Below are positions 50,853 to 62,617 of a stretch of DNA of 64,000 nucleotides, one piece after another; position 1 is the stretch's first letter, and the number at the start of each line of letters is the position of its first letter. Position numbers and translations under genes: made by a program. Below the pieces are notes generated by a model. It saw only the letters and a list, made by a program, of their open reading frames with translations. It had not been told where the DNA came from and did not search any database. The stretch comes from Diatrype stigma (taxonomy: Eukaryota > Ascomycota > Sordariomycetes > Xylariales > Diatrypaceae). The stretch spans positions 124,001 through 188,000 of the forward strand of contig JAKJXP020000013.1 in assembly GCA_022225965.2 (NCBI GenBank). Direction: 5' to 3'.

Positions 50853-51495
50853 ACGCGTATTTTGAATTGTACTATTTAGGTTCCTGAAGCTACGGATGCG
50901 GCATCAGCCTCGTAGCCCTAGACCCTAGTCTTGGCTTACAAATGTACCATGTTACTACTGTAGTAGTAGGCAATTGAGTAGTAGGTGGTACGGCCGCAAA
51001 ACCCTGGGACGCAGAGTCGTTATCGTACAGCAGCTTATGGTATCTATTACCCTCTTAATATAGTCTGGATCTAGTATCGTGAAATGATTATGAGGTGAGG
51101 TAAGTTGTTCTTTAGGTTGGTCTTCCCGAACCTTATCATTTCCTTTGCTACCGAAAAGATCGAAACGAGAAATGCTAAGGGACTACCTACCGGACGACTC
51201 AGCTATCGTGCACTAGGTACTATTGTAGGTACAATACAAGGCGAATTACCGTGGATGAGTAGGAATTCTGCCGAGCCTAAACTATAACTTAACTACATGT
51301 AGCCTAACAGCGCCTGCAAGGCACTTTTCTCCAAGTCCGTGCTCATATAACCATAATTCTTAGCCCCCATTCCCATCGTAATAGCGTCCTGATTGCAATC
51401 GATCGTCAGGCTACGCGGGGAGCGTGAATTTTCCGCGGCCCCGCCAAACGGTAACGACCCACGGTGGGGCTGGAGCCTGGCAGAAGACCGCAGGG

Positions 51496-51503
51496 GTATA
51501 AAT
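51496..51503 (+). promoter_or_regulatory. Canonical TATA box with no annotated gene downstream
   Basis: TATAAATA lies in a GC-rich context and is followed by a pyrimidine-rich leader with CTCAGTTT repeats. The first ATG downstream, at 51614, opens a frame of only 35 codons to 51721, starting MYVLVHLLLAFVML. Whether it serves a small peptide, a noncoding RNA or nothing is open. Confidence 0.35.
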
Positions 51504-52081
51504 AGCGGCTCTTCCTTCTATTCCGAGCTTAGATACTTCGTAGTAGTTAGGAGTAGGGCATTTGCCAAGCAGCCCAAGTTCCTCAGTTTCTCAGTTTCTC
51601 AGCTTCACCTGCCATGTATGTACTAGTGCACCTATTGCTTGCTTTTGTGATGTTGAGGTTCCAGGAGGTATTGTGTAGTTACAGGGTCCGATTAGAGGGT
51701 CCGATAGTAGGAACTGCCTAACTGGTAATGTTCCTAAACTCGAAAAGGTGTAATTCGCGAGGTAGCAAGCAATAGACGTAAACTAAGTGTGGTTTCCAGT
51801 GGGCTGGTCAATCGTCAGGCTATCTCGATCCGTGGTTGTATGCGGAGAAAAGGCGAGAAGAGGGAGATTACATGAAGGGATTCCACTTAACTACCTTAAC
51901 TCCGATCTGGCCGGCGTACCTTCGTAGGTCTCGACGCTCTCGGCACTCTTGGCCTACACCATTGCACAATTGCTAGTTATGCTGATTTGCTTGGAATAAA
52001 ACTGCAATGTTAAACGGTAGATTCCGAACATCTAGTACCCTGAGCTGAAACAGCTCACATGACATTTTGGCATCTGCCAAG

Positions 52082-52093
52082 GTACCTAGGTAC
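52082..52093. repeat. 12-bp palindrome GTACCTAGGTAC
   Basis: A perfect palindrome, repeated identically at 52262-52273. Both lie in the 3' flank of the methyltransferase gene. Confidence 0.9.
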
Positions 52094-52344
52094 GCTTTGA
52101 CAATTGTACTGTGTATTGGCATCTATCTGCGATATGATCTATAGGGGGTAGGGTATGCATCTCTTTCTTTATACTAGGTAATTATGGTTTGGTATATGTG
52201 GGGTTCAAATGATCCATGGCAGTATGGCTTGGGGTGGCTTGCTTCAGCCTAAGCGAACGATGTACCTAGGTACCCCCCTAACCCCCTACCCTGGCCTTCC
52301 CCCCTTGCTCCAGAGCTTGTTTAGGGTTCGGCCGAGCCAGACTC

Positions 52345-53669
52345 TCACGCGATCTCGGCTTCGATCACCGTCTCAATCTGCCGGGGATCCGGCCAGAACT
52401 TAACGATCTTGAAGCCGGCCTCGGTCAGGAGGGTGGTCCAGGCGTCCTGGGTGCGCTCGAAGGCCGACAGCAGCGACATCATCTCGACGTCCATGGTGGT
52501 CTGGTTAATGCTGGCGCCCGTCGGCGGCACGACGACCTCGTAGATCAGCAGCTTGGAGTAGCCCTTGGTCATGGCCGCCTTGAGGTTCGCCAGCAGCTTC
52601 TTGGCCGTCGAGTCGGGCCAGTCGTGCAGCACCGCGTGCATGAAGTACGCCCGGCTGCCCGTCACCGGCTGCGGCAGGAAGAAGTCGTGCGCCAGCGCCG
52701 TGATCTTCGGGTCCACCTTGGCCCGCGCGATCATCTCCGGCAGGTCCTGCAGCACCAGCGAGCCCGCGGGAAGGTCCGGGTGCTTCGCGAGCACGCGCGA
52801 GATGTCGATACCCGTGTTGCCGCCGACGTCGACCACGAGCGCGGAGCCGTCGTCGAGCTTAGCGCCGTCGAGCAGCTGGTTGGTGTCGTAGGTCTCGACC
52901 CAGGGCGTCTTCCAGAACGTATAGGCTTCCATGTGGCCCGTGAAGGCGGCGTGGTAGTCGGGGCTCTGCGCGAGCCGGCCGAAGAAGTTCAGGTGGTCGG
53001 CATCCATGTCCGAGTAGTTGTTCTCGTTCGCATCCGTCGGCTCGCGATACGACGTCTTGGCAAGGTATTTCGGAAGGTTTTGGCCTGCGTTGATGTAATG
53101 GTGCGTTCTGTGGTAAGATGTTAGCTGCAAGCGCTCACATAAGCTGTTAAGGCCTAAGGGGGGGAGGGGACCTGCGCTTACCCTGCCTGGAGCGAAGCTC
53201 GAATGTTGGTGCTGTCATCGCCGATGGCAGACGAGAATGGCGTGGGCTTGAAGGTGTCGACCCCAGTCTCTTCCACGATGTTGAAGGCAGCCAGCAAACG
53301 GAAGAACCGGCCTATTCATTGCACATTAGTCCCCTGAGCCATGTAGATCGGAGTTTGAGAGAAGACCATACGGAGTAGGTTCGTCTCGATGGTGGACGAA
53401 GTCAGCTTGACCAGCTCGTCGACGGACTTCTCACCACCTCCTTGCTTGGTCCAAGCTGTCCATAGCCCCAAGTCAATGAAGGTTTGCAGCGCAGCATTGA
53501 CGACCGGATGCTCGAAGCAGTAGCCCCAGGCACGCTCGTAAGGAGTCTCGATCTTGGCGAGGGCCCGGCGGGCTGCAGTGCGAACCTGTAGGCGTTCGAG
53601 CTCGCTGGTATAGGACACGCCACTGACGGCGTCCAGCGCCGCGATGAGGTCTTTAGCTTGAGGTGCCAT
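52345..53669 (-). CDS. SAM-dependent O-methyltransferase (COMT-like), three exons
   Basis: Enzymes of this family (Pfam PF00891 type) move a methyl group from S-adenosylmethionine to a hydroxyl of a small, often aromatic, metabolite. Exons are 53669-53372, 53311-53182 and 53107-52345; both introns (60 and 74 bases) have GT donors and AG acceptors, and the protein is 396 residues. Seen: an N-terminal helical dimerisation domain with TNLLRRFFRLLAAFN across intron 1, the SAM-binding motif VVDVGGNTG at 234-242, LVLQDLPEMI near 260-269, and the catalytic His304 in AVLHDWPD. The C terminus ends in MMSLLSAFERTQDAW and IETVIEAEIA, as usual. No secretion signal is seen, so it is cytosolic. No polyketide synthase, NRPS or P450 is nearby in this window, so a pathway cannot be assigned. 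Intact and GC-rich at third positions. Confidence 0.95.
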
Positions 53670-56464
53670 TCTGGATCTGAAAACAAGGCTGTTGGTTCTT
53701 CTAGGTGGTTGATTACTTCAGTCGTTCCTGACGAGTTTGCTGGAGGGCAGTGAGATGAGAAGATGCGAGGTGAGATGGGATTCGACGGGCTAAAACTTAC
53801 GGCTCGCGGCCTAACCTTTATACTCAGAGAAGGTGCCTTGCTTGACTACAGTCCTGCTAGCTACTACGTGTTATCATACCTCCCGAAAGCCACCAACACC
53901 TTGTAATGCCGCCATGAAGTAAGCTATGGTGGATGATGCCCCCGGGTGCGGAGTGGATTGATAGGCCGCTCGATCACAGTCGATATCCACCAGCGAGGCC
54001 ATGCGAGCCATGCGTGGATGGTCCATCGACGGTATGGTATGTGCAAGGTTTCAAGACAATGCGAGCTTGCTTGCAAGCCACTTCTCTAGTGAAGGGTCCC
54101 CCCCCTAAGCTTGCCCGCGTGATCTGCGTAGTCTTCATAAAAATCATTATACAAGTGTGATGTCTACGATAACAGTGAAAACTTGCCATAGCGATATCAA
54201 TGGTATTAGCTCCAGTATCATTGTAACAAGGCATCGTGATGGATTAACTACCCGGTTTGGTAGATAGCTCCGGATTTACTGCCCTATGTAGCTCATATCT
54301 GACCCATACCTGGTCCATTTATAGCTATTTAGGAGCTTCGTCATGATAGTTAAACGATCTAGGTCGACTAATACGTACGACTTCTAGACTAGTGTTCACC
54401 CTACTGATATCTACCGAGTACCCCAACGATAACAAAAAAAGGGCTGTACTATAGTATACACAATATCTAAAAGTACGAGTAAGTACAGCATCATGAGATC
54501 AGGGACACCATCCTTACGCCTGTTGAAACATCGGGAGTTCAACTGGCGAGATAGATGGACAATACCACAGGCATTGTTGGTCAACCGCGCCTAGAGGCAG
54601 CTTCTGTTATTGTCCTTTGATCGCCAGGGGCGTGCGCATGATCGTATGAACGCTTTTACATGCCACATCCCCAGATCTTGCTTGCTTGCGTTTCCTGTGG
54701 AGGTTTCATATAACTATGGCATGTAGACGTCGCTACATGGTATACTATGTAGTTGTGATGAACACCTGCGCCGCACTCCTGCTTCGCAAGCATGTTGACG
54801 AGCGGTAGGAACTAAATACCATAGTCCGTGCACTAGCTAAGTAGATGGCCCCGGAAGCTGAGCGGGAGCCCGGGCACCCTGAGGACCGAGGCACCCTGGC
54901 ACCGTTGCCCGACCCATAGTTACTTCGAGATGCAACTAAGTTATAGTGCCGAAAAAAGGGGGCCGGGACGACGATCCAATCAACAACCGCCGCTGCATCA
55001 CGATATATCGGACTCCCGTGTATCCGCTTCTCCAACGTTCCGCAAACGTCCGTAATCAGATCCCTTCTCCGCCCCATCGAGCTAGCAGTACCTATACTTA
55101 CATATGCAAGGTAGTTCCCGTTCTACGCACACAGAGGTTTGGCTCTGTGTGGTACTCTGTGGACTGTTTTAGGGTCAAGCCAGCCTCTAGAATATTTGGC
55201 AGTCAAGACAGCATACTGTGTAGCTGCCAGGCTGTTCAGCATCATTTTACAGGTTTTGGCATGCCTATCTTATCCTTGGGTATTGTCGATCGTATGCGCC
55301 CTTCATTTCTCTATATCTGCACGCACCAACACAGGGCTTATTCATGCAGTTGCAAGTATCAACGTAAACATGGGATGTTAACAAAGGTCGTCCAGCTATC
55401 AACTCAGCCCCAAAGTCCAACCCCGGTGGACCTTGACTTGATACCTACTTAGTACATACGTAGTCTAACAGGCACAGCTCCACCCCAGCTCTCTCGCCTG
55501 AGGCTTTCCCTGCACCACTGTGGACCAAGTTCAGGAAGTAGCAGCTGAACCAGAAATGCGTACATGTGTATGAAATGTCGTGGAGATCTTGCTTGGGGTC
55601 GGTCCTGACCGCTTGTGTCACCTAGCAGTACCAAGAATACCAAGAATACTATTTTCCGTCGTGCCTGACTAGGCATTTGTCGTACCTACTCCTTCGAGCC
55701 GTCTGCAGATTCGAACGACATCTAACAAGGTAATGATATCTTCGAGAGGGGCCACACTCTTTAATAGGCTCGTGGTTTCATAGGGGAGATCCATATTTCC
55801 ATCCGCACAGCGAAGTACGCTTGCCACCACGCCACGCCACCCCTCGGTAGCACATCTGGCCTCTCCATGGATCATGGTTTCTCCAGAAGACGACGACGGA
55901 GTTAGTATGCAGCATCACCACGTGCTTTGCGTACATAGCACGGACTTAGCTGCATAGGTAGGGCGATAGGCTCATTGGCGATCAAGTGAAGGATTCAAAC
56001 ACCATGAATACCAATGGTAAGCGCGATGGCGATCAGATGGCGACCAAAGTATGAAGACCATGGTGCACCCCGGCATTGTGAGAAACGTTCTGCTGCAGTG
56101 TATGATTGGCATAATGATCCACTGGTGAGATGCGCCAATTCTTGTATGCGCGTGAAGAATACCTCTCCTGGTATCCTTGCTCTGCTGGGGAGTGTCCCAT
56201 AATGACCAAATCCTGGGTCTTAACTGACGCCCTCCTCGTGTTTCCAGGTTCGACCAGTGTGGTCTGCTAACCAACTAATCGTCGCCTCTCCTTGTGTCTA
56301 GCATTGTCACCTTCACTTTCATTACATAAAACCGCCTGTTCACCGATACCCCTCGAGGCTCCCACCTCCACGTGTTTGGATCCTTTTCCTCTTAGCTTTC
56401 TGTTCGTAGCGTGAAACCGATGCCACTTCTTTCTCACTCGTGATCCGGTACCCTCAGCTTCGCG
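53670..56464. other. Gene-free divergent interval
   Basis: It lies between the 5' ends of the minus-strand methyltransferase and the plus-strand rhodopsin-domain gene, so it should hold both promoters. Open frames, the longest at 54946-55452 on the plus strand, show no recognisable domain. No notable repeat was seen. Confidence 0.5.
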
Positions 56465-57762
56465 ATGAGTGCCTACGGTGGATATGGCCCTATGGTCAAT
56501 GCGGTGCTCTGGGTGGAAGCCCTCATAGCTGCCGTCTTCGTCGGGTTAAGGGTATATACTCGCAAAGTTATTCTGAATAATCTTGGATGGGACGACTATC
56601 TCTCAGTGGCCGCCTTGGTGAGCATCCCCGAACAACGATGATGCTAAGTTATTCGTATGATGAACTGACAAAGGCTGCCGTAGGTCATTCATATTGTCTA
56701 CACGGCATTGGTCCATGCGGCAACGGGCTATGGTCTTGGGAGGCGGTTTGAGGATGTGGGGGATCCCTTGATCTATTTCACGGCTGTCAAATGGGAGGTT
56801 TTCAGCCAAGTCGCTGGCATGGCCGCCATTGGGCTCGGTAAATGCTCTGTCGCGGTCTTCTTGCTTCGAATCGTGCGCAACAAAATCCAGATCTGGACCA
56901 TCTGGATCTTCGTTGGGATAACAACATTCATCACGACATTTTCGTGCATCGCGGTCGTCATACAATGCCTGCCGGTTGAGAGTACATGGAATAAGATGGT
57001 CCCAGGAAATTGCTGGCTAGATTTCGCAAAGCTGGGCCTCTTTATTGGATGTGAGCGCACACTCAACCTCGTGCGAGCTCGTCATTGAGCAAGAAAAGCT
57101 GACAGAAAACAAAACAGCATGGTTTGTCGTCATGGACTTTGCCTTCGCCATCTTCCCATGGTTTATCATCTGGGATCTGAACATGAAGCGCAAGGAAAAG
57201 ATTACCGTGGCCTGTGGTCTCAGTCTCGGCATATTGTAAGTTCTCTGATACCTAGACGGTGACTTTATTATGGCATACAACTAATCCAGACTTAGCGCCG
57301 GCGTGTGCGGTATTGTGCGTACCGTGGCCCTCAATGGCCTGAACGCGCAAGAATACATATGTGCGTCACCAGTAAATTCCCAGATCCAAGTTTCGAAGCT
57401 AACATATCATGTCAGACGATACCGTCGACATGCTTATCTGGTCGGCTACCGAAAGTCTCACTACTCTCATATGCTCGTCGATCCCGGTACTGCGCCCTCT
57501 CTATGCTCGGATCAAATATGGAAGCAAGGGAGACAGCTCCAACAAGAGCAATACCTACGATATGCCGCATTATGGTAGTCGAAAGTACGCCCTTGGTTCC
57601 CACGGAGGCGGCCCGAAGAGCGGCAACCATGCTGTCATCAGCTACAACAAGGATAATGGCAGTGACGAAACTATACTTCGTGATGCGCGCATGGGCCGCG
57701 CGATGACTGGTGGCATCCAAAGAACAGACGAGATTTTGGTCAGCTTCAGTAAAGACCCTTAG
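56465..57762 (+). CDS. Fungal rhodopsin-domain (Pth11/SAT4-related) seven-helix membrane protein, five exons
   Basis: Proteins of this family (Pfam PF20684) are integral membrane proteins, some acting as receptors; no ligand is known here, and there is no CFEM domain. Exons are 56465-56617, 56684-57050, 57118-57235, 57296-57360 and 57416-57762, giving 349 residues. All four introns are 55 to 67 bases with GT donors and AG acceptors, and each junction keeps the frame. Seen: TM1 at about 12-30, the family motif GWDDY at 41-45, TM2 from about 48, TM3 at 88-114, TM4 at 122-146, a loop with GNCWLD near 159-164, TM5 at 174-194, TM6 near 203-222 and TM7 at about 238-257. A hydrophilic tail with Gly/Asn/Ser-rich sequence follows. 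It lacks the Lys of true retinal-binding opsins at a recognisable place. Intact. Confidence 0.9.
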
Positions 57763-59761
57763 GACCGCCTAGGGAGGTGGAAATACTGTGTGATTCTCAT
57801 ATTCACATACTGTAAGATAGTGTTTGGGATACACGACAAAGCGTTTTGCTAATTTCTAAAAGTGTTTGATATTGTCATGGGAGGGTCCAGACCACTACCA
57901 CTGAGCCACCATGTCCCAAAAGGGATACAGAATTCCAAGTCACACTGGGAATTCCTATAGTGGTATATATGCACAACTATGTGGATGCCAACCATGACAG
58001 ATATATGTTTTATGAGGAGCTTCGTTATATGTGTTGTATATAATTGGCGTTTGATGCTGTCACAGCACCTGTCTGGACCTACCGTTAATCACCATTGCTA
58101 AACTATCACCAAACGATATACCCTTCCGGCTGTCGCTAATATGTTGCCTGCATACGTATGTCAGCCTCGGGGGTTGGGGAGGGGACTAGAGTGCGAGGTG
58201 CAGTATAGGGTATGTATTGGACCAGTCTAGGACTGGGCCAACCCTCAGGAAGGGGGCACCGGCCGGCTACCGATATAATCGTTACCCCTGGGCGAACTTG
58301 CAGATGAAACGTTACGTGCCCGTAACCGTATATCCCCTGTATAATAGTATCATGCAACCTGACGGCGTAGCTCTTATTCGCCAAGTAAATGTTGATTTTA
58401 TTGCCCACCCAACTACCTATACTGTTTCTACGCAGGTCTACCACGACCATGTCTTGTAAAAGTCTACATCTTTCAAGACAATAGAAGTGGCATTCGTTCC
58501 AAGAAATATTCTGAAAACAGTCATATGAAGAGACCGGAAAGGCTGATCTGTAGCTCGGCCCATGGGGCCAAGATGTTTTCCCGGTAGTTAATCACAACCC
58601 AGAAGAGGAACCTATAAATTGAGTAATGAACAACTCACTCTTTGTGTTGTAATTCCCAGGCTGAAGGCTTCAACAACGTTGTGGAGTCTCGAGTGCTCCA
58701 GCGAGAGAAAGGGTGGCAACAAAAAGCGACTTATTTAATTCAGAATAAATACCATGGTTTATTGCAGCATGGACAGCTTTAGGTCTGTAACTTTAAATTG
58801 GCCATGCTTTCAAAGACTGCTAGGTGATATATGAACTTATTCACGACTTTAATAAAATGTTGTATATCCCATCACTTGTTTTCGTTACTTATCTATTGGC
58901 TTTAGACCGTAGTTAGCCGTCTATATTAACCTCTGTTGCAATACAACAAGTCTCAGTGCCTAGCACCGGGGAGTCCGGCCTGATCTCCCGGAAAGGCAAG
59001 CAAACTCCGGTGTTGAAGAGGAAGAACAGTGCCCAGCGATCGCATAGAGCAATCTCGGAATCTTGGCTTTGGCTTCCCATCGTACGAGCAGTGAAACAAC
59101 GGAGCTTTGCTCTGCGCTCTATTGCACTGCTAATATATGGCAAGGGTACTTCGGCACAGTTCCAGCGGATAGACCCGAGTTTACCCACGTTCTATGGTTA
59201 CCCCATACTTCAAGTCTGAGCCAGACAAGGGGTACGTTCGTTACGACCACTTGTTTCGCCGGGGATTGGGGCTGGGCCCTGGCTCCTGCTTTCATCGTGA
59301 TCGTTGCGGTGCCTCCCGCTGAACCCTGACCGGAAGTTTGTTGTCCGCAAGCGGAGACGGCCGCGGTGGAGGTGGCGGAAGGGCCATGATGAGAAAGAGT
59401 GCGCTTCCCTGACCTGTTGGTATACTATAGGAGCCCCACGATGCTTGCCTGTGGTTACCTAGTGAACAAAGCGAGGGAGGTTTCATGGTAGCTTGTGTTA
59501 AGGGGCTTGATAGTAGCAGGTCGATGGTATTCTTAATTCAATTGAGCCCCCTTAATAAGTGGCACTGAATCATGTAGATTACGGTATGAGTTCTGGGTCG
59601 GCCTAGCTTCCGCTCTGGATCTAGGCTACAATCTGCTAGTGTATATATATCTCATCCTGTCCCCCTCCCTCAGCCAGAAATCCAACCGCACCCATCGTTT
59701 GCAACTCGGGAGTCGTCACTTCGAAAGTCGCACAAGCGTCCCGCTGCCAACCATTTCATCC
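57763..59761. other. Gene-free convergent interval
   Basis: The 3' ends of the rhodopsin-domain gene and of the minus-strand small secreted gene face each other here. No frame shows a recognisable domain, and no repeat of note was seen. Confidence 0.5.
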
Positions 59762-60100
59762 CTAGTTAGGAACATTAGGTTGGCAAACCTTGCTAGCGTC
59801 GCATTCTGCGATTCTTGTTAGCCATGTGCTGCTGATAACTATACGTGGCGACGTGGGCTTGGTTAAGCACTTACTGCCCATGTAGATGGGACTGTCCGCG
59901 TTACCAGCTTCCGCAAGCCACCTGCATCTGTCGCCTTCGGCGAGACCTTTGCAAGCAGAAGCTGTGGCGAGAGTTAGCAAAGGCGGTTCGTTCCAGCCTC
60001 GAAGAAAGAGGGGCAACTCACTTTGATCGGGTGCAACGGCCATTGCTTGCCCAGCAAAGACGGTGGCGAGAGCGGTGAGGAGGAAGCTCTTGAAGTACAT
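59762..60100 (-). CDS. Small secreted cysteine-containing protein, three exons
   Basis: A 69-residue product that I do not recognise. Exons are 60100-60022, 59961-59875 and 59805-59762; the introns (60 and 69 bases) have donors GTGAGT and GTAAGT, branch CTAAC in both, and acceptors CCACAG and CGCAG. The unspliced frame happens to stay open, but the spliced model is better because all consensus sites are present and the joined exons end in CDASKVCQPNVPN. A signal peptide is clear: MYFKSFLLTALATVFAGQAMA. The mature part of about 48 residues has four cysteines (SAC, DRC, KC, VC), compatible with two disulfides. Size and features fit small secreted proteins that fungi use in interactions with hosts or other microbes; any effector role is inference. 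A TATA box lies about 165 bases upstream of the ATG. Confidence 0.8.
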   Translation of the reverse strand: MYFKSFLLTALATVFAGQAMAVAPDQSELPLFLRGWNEPPLLTLATASACKGLAEGDRCRWLAEAGNADSPIYMGSKCLTKPTSPRIVISSTWLTRIAECDASKVCQPNVPN

Positions 60101-61728
60101 CTTGATGGCAAGGAAGGATCAATTAGGTGTTGGAACAGTAGAAATCAGAGTCAAGCGGCGGGTCGTTTGTCAAGCTGGAAAGGCGGAAAGTTGGTGATGT
60201 TGTCTTACGTTTCGCTGTGATAGCAGGTCAAGCTGCATCGAAGCAAGCAGGAGAGCCAAGGCTACTTTATACCCTTTCGTCTCATCTGTATGCTGAGCTG
60301 GGCTACGCGTTGAAATGCCGTGGAGCACAATCCTACCAAGCGGTCTCCAGTAACTGACCTCCTCTTTCTAGTTTCGACGCGCCAGATAGCATGCATATCC
60401 ATGGGCGTTAGAAATTACCTTTTCACTCATGAGTAAGCATCGAATCCCAAGCAAATCCATGTATTTTCTAATACCTGCCGAACATAGTTGTAGTGAAAGG
60501 CTTCGCGCGGCGGTCTAATCAGGATCATCGTACTTTGGGGCTACAGGATACTGCGCCGCACGCCTTTGTTCGGTGTGCCGCGTCGATCATTTCCTAGCTG
60601 CATTATCATTTATTTCGAGAAAATACCTAATCAATATCGAGTCGCGAAAAGCCGCGGTAGAAGTCGCGGTTTCTGCAGCAAAACAACGGGTGCACATGGT
60701 GAGGTGTGTCAGTTAGCCTGGTTCGGTAGCATCGAACGCCAGCACGGAGGACCGTAGGTGACCGACCGGCTTCCGGCCGAGAATCATCGGGAACAACTAG
60801 TTGCTCAGGGGCCTTTTCATACCAAACATGATCCCACTATTCTCCGCTCCCTTCGGTATACCCACATAGCTACTTACCGCTACTGTGGATAAATCTCCTG
60901 AGTTTAATCATCACTAGTAAGGAAGTGCCCATGTATAGTAAGAATACCTAGATTCCCGCTTGTAGCTTCCTGCCGTCATAGCTGATAACTAATAGTGCGT
61001 ACGTGCCACCGGTCTTATCATGATAATTACTATGAGTACTTCGCATGTGAGCACATAGACACATCTCAGATTTAACCTTCCCCCGTTTCCCGGAACTCCA
61101 TGCCATTACCCTTGACTATGATCCGTGCCAAACAGGCCTGAAAAGTAATATCTTGACGACCCTTTAGAAAAGATCAGTCGAAGCAGATTCCAGCTCGATC
61201 CAAATATAACTGAAGGTTTCCACTAACCCCGCGGTGGCGCAGGTCCATCAAACGAAATTGTTCTCTCCATTTCTTGATTGCTGCTGGATACATTTTGTCA
61301 TCGACACCCCCTCCCCACCCGCGGCCCCCGGTCCGTATACGGGATCCCGTCGCCTCCCGAATGGACCGACAATATAACGGAGAACCACAACTACCAGTCT
61401 GTAAACCGAATTGTACTGTCGGGACTTGCGCTCACCCTTTCTTGGTATACCCCTTTTCGATCGCACTGTCAACGAACTCGCCAAAGCTATTGCCATAGGC
61501 GCAAAAGGCAGCCTCATTCCACAATCGGGGAAACCCCCTTTGAACTCGATTTGAATGCTGGAATGTCCGAATTGCATTATGATGTACTACAATTACAGCA
61601 AGCCAGCTGATAGGACCTTCGCTTAAAACGGAGGGCACCTCACTCAGATCCCATCCTCACGAAAGCCTGACAAAGCACCATCTCAAACACCCAAGTTACC
61701 TGTATTGTACTGACCACCCCCGCCTCCT
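60101..61728. other. Gene-free interval right of the small secreted gene
   Basis: It holds the promoter of the small secreted gene at its left end. No other frame shows a recognisable domain. Confidence 0.5.
60265..60271 (-). promoter_or_regulatory. Probable TATA box of the small secreted gene
   Basis: TATAAAG on the minus strand, about 165 bases upstream of the start codon at 60100. Distance allows for a leader of about 130 bases. Confidence 0.4.
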
Positions 61729-62107
61729 TCACCCAACCCGCTTCGCAGACCCCCCGCCCTTCCCTCCTTGTCTCACTCCTCTCGCAGCTCCGCCTTCAGC
61801 CATCTGCTCGCGCACGCCCTTCACCTGCTGCTTCTGCTGCTGCTGGGGACGGTCCGATCCAGAGGATCCCGCCGCCTTCATCTCGGCTTCGAACCGGCTG
61901 CTCATCTGGCTCAGGTCGGCGGCCATGCTGTCCATGGCGCGGGCGTAGGATTCGTTGGCCTCCCGCTGGCTCTGCTCCAGGGCGGCCATCTCCTTGTCGA
62001 AGTCGTTGTCTAGCATCGTTTCTGTTGCTGCTTTTCTTTTCTTTTGTATTTTTCCCCCGTCTTTCTTCGGGCCTCGTCCGCCAGAGGTGCTGTGTGAAGC
62101 TAGTTCT
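61729..62107 (-). CDS. Last exon of a small coiled-coil protein, 5' end unresolved
   Basis: Reading frame on the minus strand with a Lys-rich segment (KIQKKRKAATET, possible nuclear signal), then an Asp/Glu/Ala-rich amphipathic stretch from MLDNDFDKEMAALEQ through MAADLSQMSSRFEAEMKAAG, a Gln run (QQQQKQQ) and a Gly/Arg/Lys-rich end. This looks like coding sequence with a coiled coil. An acceptor TTCAG at 62108-62112 could join a coding-like upstream piece ending at 62185 (donor GTACAG, intron 62108-62184) with GLQPPPTAIGSLITR; no ATG is found in that piece, so a further exon would be needed. The simplest alternative is a start at the ATG at 62016, giving 95 residues. Function unknown. Confidence 0.4.
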
Positions 62108-62560
62108 CTGAATGCATCTAGTAGGTTGGAAAAAAAGCAATAGGGGTGCGCGCTTGGGAGGCAGTATTGAAGCACGCACTGTACCTGGTTATCAATGAAC
62201 CAATGGCTGTTGGTGGCGGTTGGAGGCCGTCTAATGACTTGATATCGCTGGCCACTTCTTGGTAGAATGAACCAAGTACCGTCAAAAAGGGGTAAGCTGG
62301 CACTTAGGTGTATAGGTAGGTGAGTTGATGTGGTACATATACTCAGTAATTGAATTGATCCCAAGGATGGATAAGTGGACGGATGGATAAAAGTTATCCT
62401 TAATCCCACCGTGTACAAATTGGTTAGAAGCTTTCTGATATCTAATAGTTATTGGAGCTATCCTCCTTGATCTTGATTGATCATGTTCGCATTTGCCATC
62501 TCGGCATCTTGTGGCAGGTGGGTGGGGCAGAGGACGTCATTCTCGATCTCAAACCACCAA

Positions 62561-62617
62561 CCATCGCAGCCCATCGCAGCCCATCGCAGCCCATCGCAGC
62601 CCATCGCAGCCCATCGC
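62561..62617. repeat. 10-bp minisatellite (CCATCGCAGC)
   Basis: Five perfect consecutive copies plus a 7-base partial copy are read directly. Confidence 0.95.

Larger units (their letters stand above)
49080..52344. other. Gene-free interval between the SOD and the methyltransferase
   Basis: No supported gene. It holds a 13-bp hairpin at 50800-50852, TACCTAGGTA-type palindromes at 50688, 52082 and 52262, an isolated TATA box near 51496 (listed separately) and an 8-bp CTCAGTTT repeat near 51583-51604. A minus-strand open frame at 49652-49939 (95 codons) has no family I recognise. Confidence 0.5.

Noticed and set aside
54946..55452. 168-codon plus-strand open frame
   Set aside because: No recognisable family or coding-like codon pattern; it reads as noncoding DNA.
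55690..55720. GTTCGAATC-like B-box candidate on the minus strand
   Set aside because: The bases on either side do not pair as a T-stem, and no A-box or acceptor stem follows, so a tRNA is not supported.
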